Positions 8,408 to 17,133 of a DNA stretch of 34,971 nucleotides are shown here, in pieces. The notes under the pieces are model-generated. The model was not told the DNA's origin. It searched no databases and saw nothing but the letters and a program-made list of their open reading frames with translations. The position numbers were made by a program, and so were the translations under genes. Within the stretch, counting starts at the first letter, position 1. Every line of letters starts with the position of its first letter. The stretch covers positions 1-34,971 of the forward strand of contig JACRKG010000052.1 of assembly GCA_016215315.1 (NCBI GenBank), written 5' to 3'. The stretch is from Candidatus Woesearchaeota archaeon (GTDB lineage Archaea > Nanobdellota > Nanobdellia > Woesearchaeales > ARS49).

Positions 8408-9409
8408 ATGAATCGTTTAAAAAGGAACACTCTTTACTTATACGCAGAGAGCGCAAGGATAAAAATAAAAGATTTAGCAAACACTTTAAAAAAGACTCCG
8501 CAGCGTATGAAATACGCGCTAAAAGTCTTAGAAACCGAAGGATTAGTTTATGACCCTTACTCAATTATCGACTATTCTTACTTCGGCCTTATATTATTCA
8601 GGGTTTATTTCAAAGGAGCATATATTAGCGAAAAAGATAAATTAGAAATAATTCAAAAACTCAAAGAAAACGAATACGTTGTAGCAATATATGAAATAAC
8701 TGGAGAATTTGATTTAGTCATAGAAATCGAAGCACCAAATCCTTCACGATTCAATAAAGTAATAAAAAACATTATTGATTTAACACCGACATTAAGTCAT
8801 TATAAAGTAATTTTAAACTTAGTATCTCATCTATTTCCTAGAGTATACTTAACAAAAGAAGAAGATTTATGGTCTTATGTTAGCCCTCAAATAATCATTG
8901 GTGGAGACAGAAGCATACAAACTTTCAATGAAAAAGAGCTAACAATAATAAATAATTTATTTTTGAATCCAAAATTAAGAATAACAAAATTAGCAAAACA
9001 AGTAGACCTCAACATAAAGACTACAAAAACAGTTCTAAAAAATTTACAAAAAAAGAACATAATTAGAGGATTTAAGTACTTGATAAACATGAACAAATTA
9101 GAAGTTCACGGATTCAGATTATTCCTAAAATTGCACAATTTAACAAAAGAAAGAGAACAAGAACTAATAAATTATTTAATTCAAACAAAAGAAATTGTTC
9201 AAGCACACAAAACAGTTGGAGACTGGGATTTAGAAGTAGACATAGAATCATTAGAACAAACAAGAGCTAGAGAATTAACAATTGAATTAAGAGAAAGATT
9301 CAAAGACTTAATTGAAACATTTAACATGATGAGCATTTACCAGTATTACAAAAAAACTTACTTGCCGAAATATATTTTTAATAAAGAGCAGAAGGAAGCA
9401 CCAGGATAA
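8408..9409 (+). CDS. Double Lrp/AsnC-type transcriptional regulator, paralogue 1
   Basis: This 333-residue protein has two consecutive Lrp-like halves. The first winged helix (about 15-47: IKDLANTLKKTPQRMKYALK) is followed by a RAM-like alpha/beta domain (about 60-140, with EITGEFDLVIEI). The second winged helix (about 178-215: LRITKLAKQVDLNIKTTKT) is followed by another RAM-like domain (to about 310, with TVGDWDLEVDIE). Ordinary Lrp proteins are half this length. The two-in-one arrangement recurs at 12559 and 26705. Such proteins sense small molecules, often amino acids. Leaderless start: the TATA-like box is about 25-30 bases upstream of the ATG. Confidence 0.82.
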   Translation: MNRLKRNTLYLYAESARIKIKDLANTLKKTPQRMKYALKVLETEGLVYDPYSIIDYSYFGLILFRVYFKGAYISEKDKLEIIQKLKENEYVVAIYEITGEFDLVIEIEAPNPSRFNKVIKNIIDLTPTLSHYKVILNLVSHLFPRVYLTKEEDLWSYVSPQIIIGGDRSIQTFNEKELTIINNLFLNPKLRITKLAKQVDLNIKTTKTVLKNLQKKNIIRGFKYLINMNKLEVHGFRLFLKLHNLTKEREQELINYLIQTKEIVQAHKTVGDWDLEVDIESLEQTRARELTIELRERFKDLIETFNMMSIYQYYKKTYLPKYIFNKEQKEAPG

Positions 9410-9471
9410 AAAGTAAGATTGGTGCCGATGTGATAAATTTGAATAAACTATTTTAAAGCACTTAATTTTTT

Positions 9472-9545
9472 AAAAATTTCTCAGCTCAGGCCGCCACGAA
9501 TTTTGTGCACGCAAAGTTATTCACTGAGAGTGGCGGCAGCATAGA
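9472..9545. other. GC-rich 48-base stem-loop between convergent genes (possible structured RNA)
   Basis: GCCGCCAC (9490-9497) pairs with GTGGCGGC (9530-9537), an unusually GC-rich stem in AT-rich DNA. CTCAG just before it (about 9480-9484 or 9485-9489) could also pair with CTGAG (9524-9528) inside the loop, giving a pseudoknot-like topology. The preceding AAATTTCTCAG also occurs at about 7123-7133, in the other convergent gap. It lies between the Lrp gene (plus) and an exported-protein gene (minus). Its function is unknown. Confidence 0.4.
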
Positions 9546-9608
9546 CAGTCCATAAAAAGTCAATGAGTTTTAGAAGTGCACTCGATTCATACCACCACAA
9601 CAAAAATA

Positions 9609-11234
9609 CTAAAATGGTCGTGGCGGAGATCCTGGTCTTGATGCTCCTCCTCTTGCACGTTGCTCTTGTTCTCTGTTCTGTCGTTCGTTTTCAGCTCTTT
9701 CTCTTTGCATATGCATTTCTCTATCTCTTTCCATATCTCTTTCAATAGCTCTTTGCCTATCTTGTTCAATGCTAGGTCCTGCACCAGGAGGTTCTTTTCT
9801 TTCAACAGTTCTTGATTCAGTCCTTGATTCTGTTCTTGAATCACTTCCATTATTACTGGAATTATTTAATTCTCTAACCCATTTTTCATTTTGTTCTGCT
9901 GAACCTTGATATTTCTCTCCAGGATGTGTTCTTTCATAAATAGGTTTTCTAGTGCCAAAATCGCTCTGCAATCCTCTCGATCTAAACCAATCACTAACTG
10001 ATTCTTTAGTATTCAATTTGTATTCTCCCACATTCTCTCTTTTGGCTGGAATATTTCCAAGGTCTTCTTGATTTTGTATATTTTGCAAAGTACTTGTTGT
10101 TTGTTCTGTTTTTTTCTGCATTAAGGAATTAAATGCTTGGCTGCAGCTTTGCTTTGTTTGCTCAGCTATGTTTTCACATTGCGCATCAAGCTGTGCAGTT
10201 ACTTTTTCTTCCAATGCATCTAATACTTTTTCTAGACCTAATGTTTTTATAGCTATTGACAGGTCTAATAAGTTCGTGTTGTTGCTAACAGCGTCATAAA
10301 ATTCTTCCGCAGTTTTTGCATAACTAATCAAATCTACTACTGCTTTGACCTCTTCAGGAGAGTATCTGTCAAATAAATTTTCTCCTGTTTTTGCTGTGAT
10401 GTTTTTTAGGAAATCAAAACCTGGTTTCACTGGCGAGATTTTTTCTTCACCTTTCGCATACTCAAACATAGTTTGTATTACTGCTAAACTTGATTCACAT
10501 GCAATTGACTGCGCCATGTCTGACAGGCAGTCAACAGTTGATGCTTCTGGAAGGTCAACTTTATTTATCTCTTTAACTAGTCTAGATTCTTCTTCTTTGC
10601 CTTTTTTAATTTGACAAACGGAATAAACTCCTACACCTTTGTTTGTTTCTATCATTACAGACTTTGTTAAGCTAGTATAGTCTGTATCATTTACGTTATC
10701 TACTGTGGATATTATATTAACTCTTGCTATTTTGTCATTGACTTCAGTCTTATTTACAGCCAATAATGCGGTTGCTTCGAATGCCTTTTGTTCAATGCCT
10801 TTGCCAGATAAATCATCGCAAACTTTTCTAGTTAGTTCTTGAAAACTATTGGCAGTGTATATTTTCTCTTCAAGAGTGTTGATTTGGCGTGTCTGACACC
10901 CACCACAATACTCTATTTTATGATCATTACCCCAAATTCTACGAATTCTTTTACTATGACCTGGGCAATAACTCTGGTTTATAGTTTGTATATATCTTAC
11001 TAGCCATTCAATCTGTGCTGATAGTGTATTGTCTGGTGCATTATCTTGTAATAATGTGCTGTGAGGTATTTCTTTGCCATGCAGCATTTCTTCTTTTTTT
11101 TCAGTTTGCTCAACAGATGTTTTAATTATTGCTTTCTGTGCTGAGTAGCACCCTATCGACATTGCTGCGCCCAAAACAATATGTGGTACATATTTTCCTA
11201 ACAATTTTATCAAATTATGTTTTTGTTTGTACAT
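9609..11234 (-). CDS. Hypothetical membrane-anchored exported protein with a Cys pair and charged tail
   Basis: No family is recognised. An N-terminal hydrophobic segment (LLGKYVPHIVLGAAMSIGCY) looks like a signal anchor. Cysteines in SYCPGH and, about 20 residues on, YCGGC could form a zinc or disulphide site. The central region is helical, with more cysteines. The last about 75 residues are low-complexity (Ser-Arg-Thr-Glu repeats, then Arg/Glu/Gln-rich and a Gly/Pro end), probably disordered or coiled coil. The ATG at 11234 is chosen because GGAGG lies eight bases upstream. The ATG at 11240 overlaps the upstream stop (ATGA) but sits too close to that motif. It is the second gene of an operon with the lipoprotein gene upstream. 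Confidence 0.7.
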   Translation of the reverse strand: MYKQKHNLIKLLGKYVPHIVLGAAMSIGCYSAQKAIIKTSVEQTEKKEEMLHGKEIPHSTLLQDNAPDNTLSAQIEWLVRYIQTINQSYCPGHSKRIRRIWGNDHKIEYCGGCQTRQINTLEEKIYTANSFQELTRKVCDDLSGKGIEQKAFEATALLAVNKTEVNDKIARVNIISTVDNVNDTDYTSLTKSVMIETNKGVGVYSVCQIKKGKEEESRLVKEINKVDLPEASTVDCLSDMAQSIACESSLAVIQTMFEYAKGEEKISPVKPGFDFLKNITAKTGENLFDRYSPEEVKAVVDLISYAKTAEEFYDAVSNNTNLLDLSIAIKTLGLEKVLDALEEKVTAQLDAQCENIAEQTKQSCSQAFNSLMQKKTEQTTSTLQNIQNQEDLGNIPAKRENVGEYKLNTKESVSDWFRSRGLQSDFGTRKPIYERTHPGEKYQGSAEQNEKWVRELNNSSNNGSDSRTESRTESRTVERKEPPGAGPSIEQDRQRAIERDMERDREMHMQRERAENERQNREQEQRARGGASRPGSPPRPF

Positions 11235-11236
11235 TT

Positions 11237-12382
11237 TCATAACCTCCAATAATAAGAATGTTTTTCAGGTATCATTGGAGTTCCAAGTTCGGGATTAAAT
11301 GGTCTAACATGTTCTCTGCGAGGGAGTCTATCTAACAAAGTATCAATCCTATCTCTTCGATGTTTTTCATTTTGGCCGATTTGTATATATGGCTGAAGTA
11401 TTTTTTCATATTCATCTTGAAATTCTGGATTTTCTCCAATAAAAAGTTCTAATTCACCACGCATACTTTCAAAATCTTTTTGTTTATGACCTCGAGACTC
11501 TTCTGCTCTTGTTCGATTTTCCTTAAGTTTTTCAACATGTTTCCAACGTATTCGTTCTTCAACAGAACTCATTCTTCCTAACTCATCGTTAATTGATTTT
11601 ACTTCTGAATCACATCCTGCGATTGCATTCGAGCAGGCTTTTACACGGTCTTTAATATCTGAAAAATATTGTTCTGGACTTTGTTGTGTTTGTATTTGGT
11701 TTGTAATAAACATAGTCATATCTGAAGGTTGTTGATCTCCAGTTCTTCCATTGCGAACTCGGTACACCTCGACGTTTCCTTGATTGTCGCTCAATAATAA
11801 AGCAATCATGTAGCTAACATTTTTATTTTCACCTCTCGGTTCTAAAACAACTGAAATCTCATATTTTCCGGTTGAATTTATGTCAGCAAGAAAAATTTTA
11901 TCAAATTCAACATTATCCGCGTTGCCTTCTTTTGTTGATGTTTTCACATAAGCTTCAAAGACAGGTTCATTGAGAGGAGAATTCTTTTTTGTCAAGGTCA
12001 CTCTAGCAAATAAATCTTGATCTCCCGATGTTATGTAAAGTGTTGGTTTTGTGTTTATAGAAATTATGTCAGGTCTTGTACTTTCAAGCTGACTTAGTTT
12101 ATTTTCAAGATCTTTGTTTTTAGTCATTTCTTCAAAAAGCTTTGTAGTCATTGCTTTTAATGCAAAAGGATCCAATCCTTTAAGTCCTTGTTCTACATTT
12201 TCTGTTGCATTTTCAAACTTAGTGGCAATGCCATCTGCTTTGTCAAGACCTTCGTTGATTTCTTTAACAGTTTCCTTTGCCTCATGCATTGCTGGAACCA
12301 CAGCCATTGTTGCACAGCCAGAAATACTTAAGCTTAAAAGTCCTGCATACAAAAAATTTGTCATACTTTGAATTGTTTTCAT
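11237..12382 (-). CDS. Hypothetical lipoprotein
   Basis: About 381 residues from the ATG at 12382. That start is preceded by GGGGGT and gives a normal lipoprotein signal (FLYAGLLSLSISGC, lipidated Cys about 23). The longer reading upstream would bury the signal. After the Cys come a helical region (NEGLDKADGIATKFENATEN, about 45-65), a beta-rich middle (TLYITSGDQDLFARVTL), and a helical, charged C-terminal half. No family is recognised. It is probably tethered to the outer face of the membrane and works with the protein encoded next. A TATA-like box at about 12482-12493 implies a leader near 75 bases. Confidence 0.72.
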   Translation of the reverse strand: MKTIQSMTNFLYAGLLSLSISGCATMAVVPAMHEAKETVKEINEGLDKADGIATKFENATENVEQGLKGLDPFALKAMTTKLFEEMTKNKDLENKLSQLESTRPDIISINTKPTLYITSGDQDLFARVTLTKKNSPLNEPVFEAYVKTSTKEGNADNVEFDKIFLADINSTGKYEISVVLEPRGENKNVSYMIALLLSDNQGNVEVYRVRNGRTGDQQPSDMTMFITNQIQTQQSPEQYFSDIKDRVKACSNAIAGCDSEVKSINDELGRMSSVEERIRWKHVEKLKENRTRAEESRGHKQKDFESMRGELELFIGENPEFQDEYEKILQPYIQIGQNEKHRRDRIDTLLDRLPRREHVRPFNPELGTPMIPEKHSYYWRL

Positions 12383-12481
12383 TTTGGTTACCCCCACTGG
12401 TTTTATTCTGATTATTTTGTGAATCTGCATATCTTCTTCATCAATGCACACATCACAATTTACAATAAACCATGATCTGAC

Positions 12482-12548
12482 ATTTATATAAAATATTCTC
12501 CAGATAATTTTATCAAAATGCAAATATTTATATAGAAAAATGCAAATA
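12482..12548. promoter_or_regulatory. Divergent promoter with a 12-base direct repeat 22 bases apart
   Basis: AAAATGCAAATA occurs at 12515-12526 and again at 12537-12548. The plus-strand TATA-like TTTATATAG (about 12527-12535) lies between the copies. A 22-base phase places the two on the same face of the helix, as for a regulator bound in tandem. The regulator gene starts at 12559, and the minus-strand TATA-like box for the exported-protein operon is at 12482-12493. Autoregulation by the adjacent Lrp-like protein is the simplest reading. Confidence 0.55.
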
Positions 12549-12558
12549 ACTAAAATAT

Positions 12559-13668
12559 ATGATGAAACAATCTAAAAATGATAAAGACCTGTTTCAAGGA
12601 TTTATGGAACCGGGAATTAATCAAGAAAAAATAGAATTGAACATACTTAGAAGAAAAATTTTATTTGAGTTATCAATCAATCCTAGATTTTCTTATTCAT
12701 TGATTGCGAAGAATTTGGGAGTTTCGCAAGAAGTTGTTTCTTATAATATAAACTGGTTAAAAGATAAAAAGATACTTAACGGCTCTATTGCAATCATAAA
12801 TCCAGAAGCAATTAATTGTCAGAGCTATGAATTATATATAAGGCTTCAAAATTATAGTTATGAAAAACTAAAAGAATTTATAGATTACTTTGTTAGTAAT
12901 CCAAAAATAAGGTGGGTAGCAAACGGCTCAGGACATTTTGATTTAATGCTATCGGTGGTTTGCAAGAATTTTGAAGAATTTAACAAAGTCTTAAATGAGA
13001 TTAAGACAAAGCTCGAAAATCATTTAGTAAATTATCTTATGCTTCCTTTGCTTGAAGAAGACTTTTTATATTCTTTTTTCTTTAATGAAAATTACGACGC
13101 CCAAAAAGTTCATGAAAGAATCACCAAATTTAAAGGAAAAGACGATGGCTCTTTTCAAAAATATTTTGTAGAAGCAAAAAACCACAAATTTGAGCAAATG
13201 AAATTGGATGATACAGATAAAAGAATAATCTCAATACTAGAATCAAATACAACTGAAAGTTTGCTGAACATTTCAAAAAAAATAGACGTTTCTGTCAACA
13301 CAGTTAAAAATAGAATAATTGCACTCATAAAAAATAAAGTAATACTCAGATTTTTTCCTTTAATTTCTGTGAATCCTTTAGGCTATCAATGGCACTTAGC
13401 AATGCTTAATATGGATTTTGATGAAGAAACTGAAAAAAAGTTTCTTTATTTTATAACTATGCATCCGTACATTGTTTACTATGCAAAAACAATAGGACAA
13501 TATAATTACATACTTTCACTGACTGTGAAAGACGCAGTTCATTACAACAGCATAATGCTAGAATTAAGAAATAAATTTCACAAACACTTGAAAGAATATG
13601 AGGATTTGTTAATATTTACCCAGTACAAGTATGTTTATTTTGCAAACATCATAAAACATACTTCTTAA
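12559..13668 (+). CDS. Double Lrp/AsnC-type transcriptional regulator, paralogue 2
   Basis: This 369-residue protein has the same winged helix - RAM - winged helix - RAM plan as the proteins at 8408 and 26705. HTH 1 contains YSLIAKNLGVSQEVVSYNI (about 53-71), and RAM 1 has WVANGSGHFDLMLSV. HTH 2 has LLNISKKIDVSVNTVKNRI (about 235-253), and RAM 2 has YAKTIGQYNYILSLT. An extra N-terminal extension of about 25 residues is present. It is divergent from the exported-protein operon and likely controls it. Its last 20 bases overlap the convergent gene's 3' end. Confidence 0.82.
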   Translation: MMKQSKNDKDLFQGFMEPGINQEKIELNILRRKILFELSINPRFSYSLIAKNLGVSQEVVSYNINWLKDKKILNGSIAIINPEAINCQSYELYIRLQNYSYEKLKEFIDYFVSNPKIRWVANGSGHFDLMLSVVCKNFEEFNKVLNEIKTKLENHLVNYLMLPLLEEDFLYSFFFNENYDAQKVHERITKFKGKDDGSFQKYFVEAKNHKFEQMKLDDTDKRIISILESNTTESLLNISKKIDVSVNTVKNRIIALIKNKVILRFFPLISVNPLGYQWHLAMLNMDFDEETEKKFLYFITMHPYIVYYAKTIGQYNYILSLTVKDAVHYNSIMLELRNKFHKHLKEYEDLLIFTQYKYVYFANIIKHTS

Positions 13669-15742
13669 TATTGCTTTTTTTTAATAACTCCCATTCAACA
13701 TCAACATCAACTTTTATTCCTTTAACATATCCTACACCATTATTAAAACAAGGATTACTTTCTTCACAAACAAATCCTTTATGATTTTTTGGCGTTGTTT
13801 TCCACGCACCCAAATAAGTCATAACATCATCATGAGAGAATGCCTCTTGAGCAAAGGAAGGGTTCTTGCGAAGTTCAAAGGTAAACAATTTTTTTAATTC
13901 TTCATCCGAATAATTTAATTGAAACCTTCTCGCAGTAATATTAGAAACAGGAGAATTTTTTAGTTCTTTTGAATCCGCAATAGATGCAGCTACTTTCATT
14001 TCTCCAAGCCTTTTTGCAGTGTTTACATAGTTAATATCTTTTTTATCTGCAACATAAAACAAAAATTCATTTATTACCGGTTTATGATCAACAGAAACAT
14101 TAAAAACAACTTCTTTAATTCCAGAATCTTTAGCAGATTTTATAATTGAATAATAAATAAATTCTCTCCAATCGCTTTTATGAATTGATGAACTTAGCCT
14201 AAGCATATCTAAATAGTTTGCTTCAATAGTTTCTACAACCCAAATAGACTCATTTTTTGAAGGTTCTTTTGCTTCTACTAGAACTATATCTCCAATTTTA
14301 GTTTCTAGAGGAGCTTTTACTGGCTGGCTGAGTTTAAATTCTCCGAAACCACCATACATCACCCTAGATCTATTTTTAATTGCAAATATTTCTAATAAAT
14401 CTATTTTGTTATCTGCAAAATAATCATAAGTTACTTTTCTAAATCTGCCGTTGCCTGTAGTGCATCTTCCACTTCTAGATTCAGTTAATTCTTCTAAAAG
14501 ACATCCTGTTGAAGTTCTTACAACAACAGAATCACACTCTAAAGGCTCATTCAAAATTAAAAGATGCTGAAGCCATCTTCCAAACTCTTTATACGGATAT
14601 TTTTCTCCAAAACACAATGATTTCTCATGACCAAGAGAAAAATAGCAAATCTTTCCAAGTAAAAAATCAACCACATCATTTAAGTCATTAAAAGTCTTGT
14701 TTTTTCCATTTTTCAAATTGTCTTCAATTCTTTTTCTGAGCAAATCAAAACTTTCAGCGAAATCAACATTTTTTTCTTTATCGAGTATTTGATAAAAAAG
14801 TTCATCAACTTTTGTTTTTCTTCCACAACCATAAGGATTAGACATAAGATAATCTGAGATACTTCCAAAAACGGTTTTCTCTGATTCTTTTCCTTCAATT
14901 GTTTCTTTGATTTTATATTCTAAGGTATCAAAACCTGAAAAATCAAAATCTTTTTCAAGACTTACCATTCTTTTTTCAATTTTTTCTCTTTCTTTATCTT
15001 GAACATAGTTTAGTTTGAGATGTAAAATTAAATATTCTGCAAAACCGTTAGCGATTGTTGTTTTTTCTCTTCCAAAAAGACCTCCAATTTTGTCAAGAAG
15101 AAACTTTGTAAAAGAAAAATAAGGCCCACAATATATGCTGCAAACAGTTTCATCTCTTTTTTTGAATAAAGAAAAAGGCTTTTTAGAGGTAGGAAAAGAG
15201 AGTCCGAATCCCCGTCTTAATGATTTGAGTTCATCTTCTCGTAAATCTTGATCAGAAAAATATGAAGAAAGCTCCAAAAATCCATTTATGTGTCTTGTTC
15301 TTGGAAAGGAACAAGTCTCCACATATTTTCCGAAGGGAGGAACAAAATCTACCACTCGGATGTTTCTTTCTTTATCTAAAGACAATGTGTCTGTTAAAAT
15401 GCGCAAATATTCTGAATAATTGTCTTGATTAGAACAAAATATTTTAGCAATATCTTCTATTTTGTTCTGCAATATTTTAGCAGTTTCTTTTTCGACATTT
15501 ATTGAAAAAATATTTTGGCTAAATATGGTCAATGCATCCATTCTTTGATTCATATCTTCTTTCGATGCATCTTCTATAACTCTCCTAGCAATTGCAACAT
15601 AAGACTCTAACAAATCTTGCAGTAACTCTGGATCACCCTTAAAATGATAATGAGCCAGATTAGGAATAATAATATCTCTTTGTCTACTCATCAGCTTTCT
15701 ATTCTCTTCCTTTAGTATTTCCCCGAGAGATATTTTTGCCAT
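13649..15742 (-). CDS. Hypothetical 697-residue protein
   Basis: No family is recognised. There is no signal peptide or clear membrane segment, so it should be cytosolic. The N-terminal half is mostly helical and Lys/Glu-rich. The middle has Cys/Gly motifs (CSIYCGPYF; SNPYGCGRK). The C-terminal half, from about 400, is more globular, with a beta-rich stretch (IGDIVLVEAKEPS) followed by helix and strand (KSAKDSGIKEVVFNVS), vaguely like a GNAT fold but unconfirmed. The ATG at 15742 lies about 25 bases after a TTTAAATA box, so it is leaderless and monocistronic. Its 3' end overlaps the convergent regulator by 20 bases. Confidence 0.72.
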   Translation of the reverse strand: MAKISLGEILKEENRKLMSRQRDIIIPNLAHYHFKGDPELLQDLLESYVAIARRVIEDASKEDMNQRMDALTIFSQNIFSINVEKETAKILQNKIEDIAKIFCSNQDNYSEYLRILTDTLSLDKERNIRVVDFVPPFGKYVETCSFPRTRHINGFLELSSYFSDQDLREDELKSLRRGFGLSFPTSKKPFSLFKKRDETVCSIYCGPYFSFTKFLLDKIGGLFGREKTTIANGFAEYLILHLKLNYVQDKEREKIEKRMVSLEKDFDFSGFDTLEYKIKETIEGKESEKTVFGSISDYLMSNPYGCGRKTKVDELFYQILDKEKNVDFAESFDLLRKRIEDNLKNGKNKTFNDLNDVVDFLLGKICYFSLGHEKSLCFGEKYPYKEFGRWLQHLLILNEPLECDSVVVRTSTGCLLEELTESRSGRCTTGNGRFRKVTYDYFADNKIDLLEIFAIKNRSRVMYGGFGEFKLSQPVKAPLETKIGDIVLVEAKEPSKNESIWVVETIEANYLDMLRLSSSIHKSDWREFIYYSIIKSAKDSGIKEVVFNVSVDHKPVINEFLFYVADKKDINYVNTAKRLGEMKVAASIADSKELKNSPVSNITARRFQLNYSDEELKKLFTFELRKNPSFAQEAFSHDDVMTYLGAWKTTPKNHKGFVCEESNPCFNNGVGYVKGIKVDVDVEWELLKKSNIKKYVL

Positions 15743-15870
15743 TTTATCATTTCATAAATAAAACAAGAGTATTTAAATCTTCCCATTTAATAACTCCTCT
15801 ACAGTGATAAAATAAAGGAAATAGTATTCTGGCGAAATCAGAAAGATTTTCAAAAGAACTGTAAACTAAT

Positions 15871-17133
15871 TTATTCGTATCTCAACGCATCAACTGGTTT
15901 TAGTTTTGATGCTCTGTATGCAGGAATTATTCCTGCAGCCATTCCTATAATTATTGAAAGAAATAATGCTGAAATTAACAGTCCTGGGGATATTGCTGTT
16001 GTTAATGCTCCGCCAGTTGGACCGCCTCCACCCATCAATCTTAAACCTAGCATAGGAATTAGTCCTGAAATAATGCTTCCTAAACCTATTCCAAGCAAAC
16101 CTCCAACTAATCCAACTAATCCTGAATTAAACATGAAAATAAACATTATATCTTTGTTTCCTGCACCTATTGCCTTCATTATTCCTATATCTTTAGTTTT
16201 TTCTAAAACAGAAGTAAACATAGTATTCGCAATACCTACTGCACCAACAATTAATGACACTGCTGCTATTGCTCCTAAAAATAAAGTCATTGTTTGAGTA
16301 ACACTTGCAACTCTTTCTTGAGTTGCTTTTGCAGTATTAATACTATAATCTTTTTTTTGTTCAGCAACATGCCTGGAGAGCATTAATTTTTGGTCAATGT
16401 TTGCAACAGTTTCATCAATTAAATCTGCATCGGTTACTTTAACAATGATAGAATTCAGATTATCATTTCCTGCATTAGTTAATGTTTCTCTTGCTGCATT
16501 AATTGGCATAATAATTTTTCCATCATCGCCACCACCACTTTCTTTTAGTATTCCTGCTATTTTAAAACTTTTCCCTTCAATAGTTATTTCTCGGTTTAAT
16601 GCCAATAGTTGTTTAAACGTAGTTTTTGCGATTCTACTGCCTACTACAACCGCATTATAATCTGTGGGACCTATAAAACGTCCTTGGTCTAATTCTGAAA
16701 CGGTTATTTCTTTCCAAACCAAAGGATCGACTCCATCTATTGACGCACTTGCTTTTTGCCCTAAGTAATAAACAACACCTCTGCCAGAAATTATTCCTTC
16801 TGCAAGATTTATGTTTTCAACAGATTTTATTACTTGAATATCTTGTTTGGTTAAGTTTTTTGATTTAACTGATGCTGCGCTTTCTTGTTCTCCTCCACCA
16901 AAACCACCTCTAAAACCACCAGCAGCTTTACCACCACCAGGAGAAATAGTAATTATGTCTGCACCTAAACCGCCAAGTCTTGATTGAACGTTTTGTTGCA
17001 AACCTTGTCCTATTGAAACTATTGCAACAACTGCAGCAACACCTATTACTATTCCTACAATAGTTAACCAGCTTCGCAGTTTGCTGTGTAATAAAATATT
17101 CAGAGCTAACTTTAAGCACTTATTTAGTTTCAT
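15871..17133 (-). CDS. MacB/FtsX-type ABC transporter permease
   Basis: This 420-residue protein has the MacB_PCD plus FtsX layout. An N-terminal membrane helix (LRSWLTIVGIVIGVAAVVAIVSIG) is followed by a large external domain (about 45-270, with a Gly-rich loop GGGKAAGGFRGGFGGGEQ). Three membrane helices follow (LFLGAIAAVSLIVGAVGIANTM; GLVGLVGGLLGIGLGSIISG; LLISALFLSIIIGMAAGIIP). The end ASKLKPVDALRYE is typical. Such permeases often drive mechanical work on exported substrates rather than open a channel. It overlaps the upstream COG1361-like gene by four bases (ATGA) and is the last gene of the operon. Confidence 0.92.
   Translation of the reverse strand: MKLNKCLKLALNILLHSKLRSWLTIVGIVIGVAAVVAIVSIGQGLQQNVQSRLGGLGADIITISPGGGKAAGGFRGGFGGGEQESAASVKSKNLTKQDIQVIKSVENINLAEGIISGRGVVYYLGQKASASIDGVDPLVWKEITVSELDQGRFIGPTDYNAVVVGSRIAKTTFKQLLALNREITIEGKSFKIAGILKESGGGDDGKIIMPINAARETLTNAGNDNLNSIIVKVTDADLIDETVANIDQKLMLSRHVAEQKKDYSINTAKATQERVASVTQTMTLFLGAIAAVSLIVGAVGIANTMFTSVLEKTKDIGIMKAIGAGNKDIMFIFMFNSGLVGLVGGLLGIGLGSIISGLIPMLGLRLMGGGGPTGGALTTAISPGLLISALFLSIIIGMAAGIIPAYRASKLKPVDALRYE

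Noticed and set aside
9490..9537. Decayed tRNA with the tRNA-Ser acceptor stem sequence
   Set aside because: Only 48 bases with no D, anticodon or T-arm. The stem match is short and could arise by chance.
9563..9748. 61-codon plus-strand frame beside the convergent gene
   Set aside because: Leu/Val/Phe-rich antisense of the Arg/Glu-rich tail of the minus-strand gene, with no ribosome-binding site.
9609..11234. Lipoprotein call for this protein (SIGC near residue 29)
   Set aside because: Ser is at -3 rather than Leu/Val/Ile, so a plain signal anchor is safer.
11234..11249. Start at the TTG of 11249 for the 9609 gene
   Set aside because: The TTG lies on top of the GGAGG motif, which instead serves the ATG at 11234.
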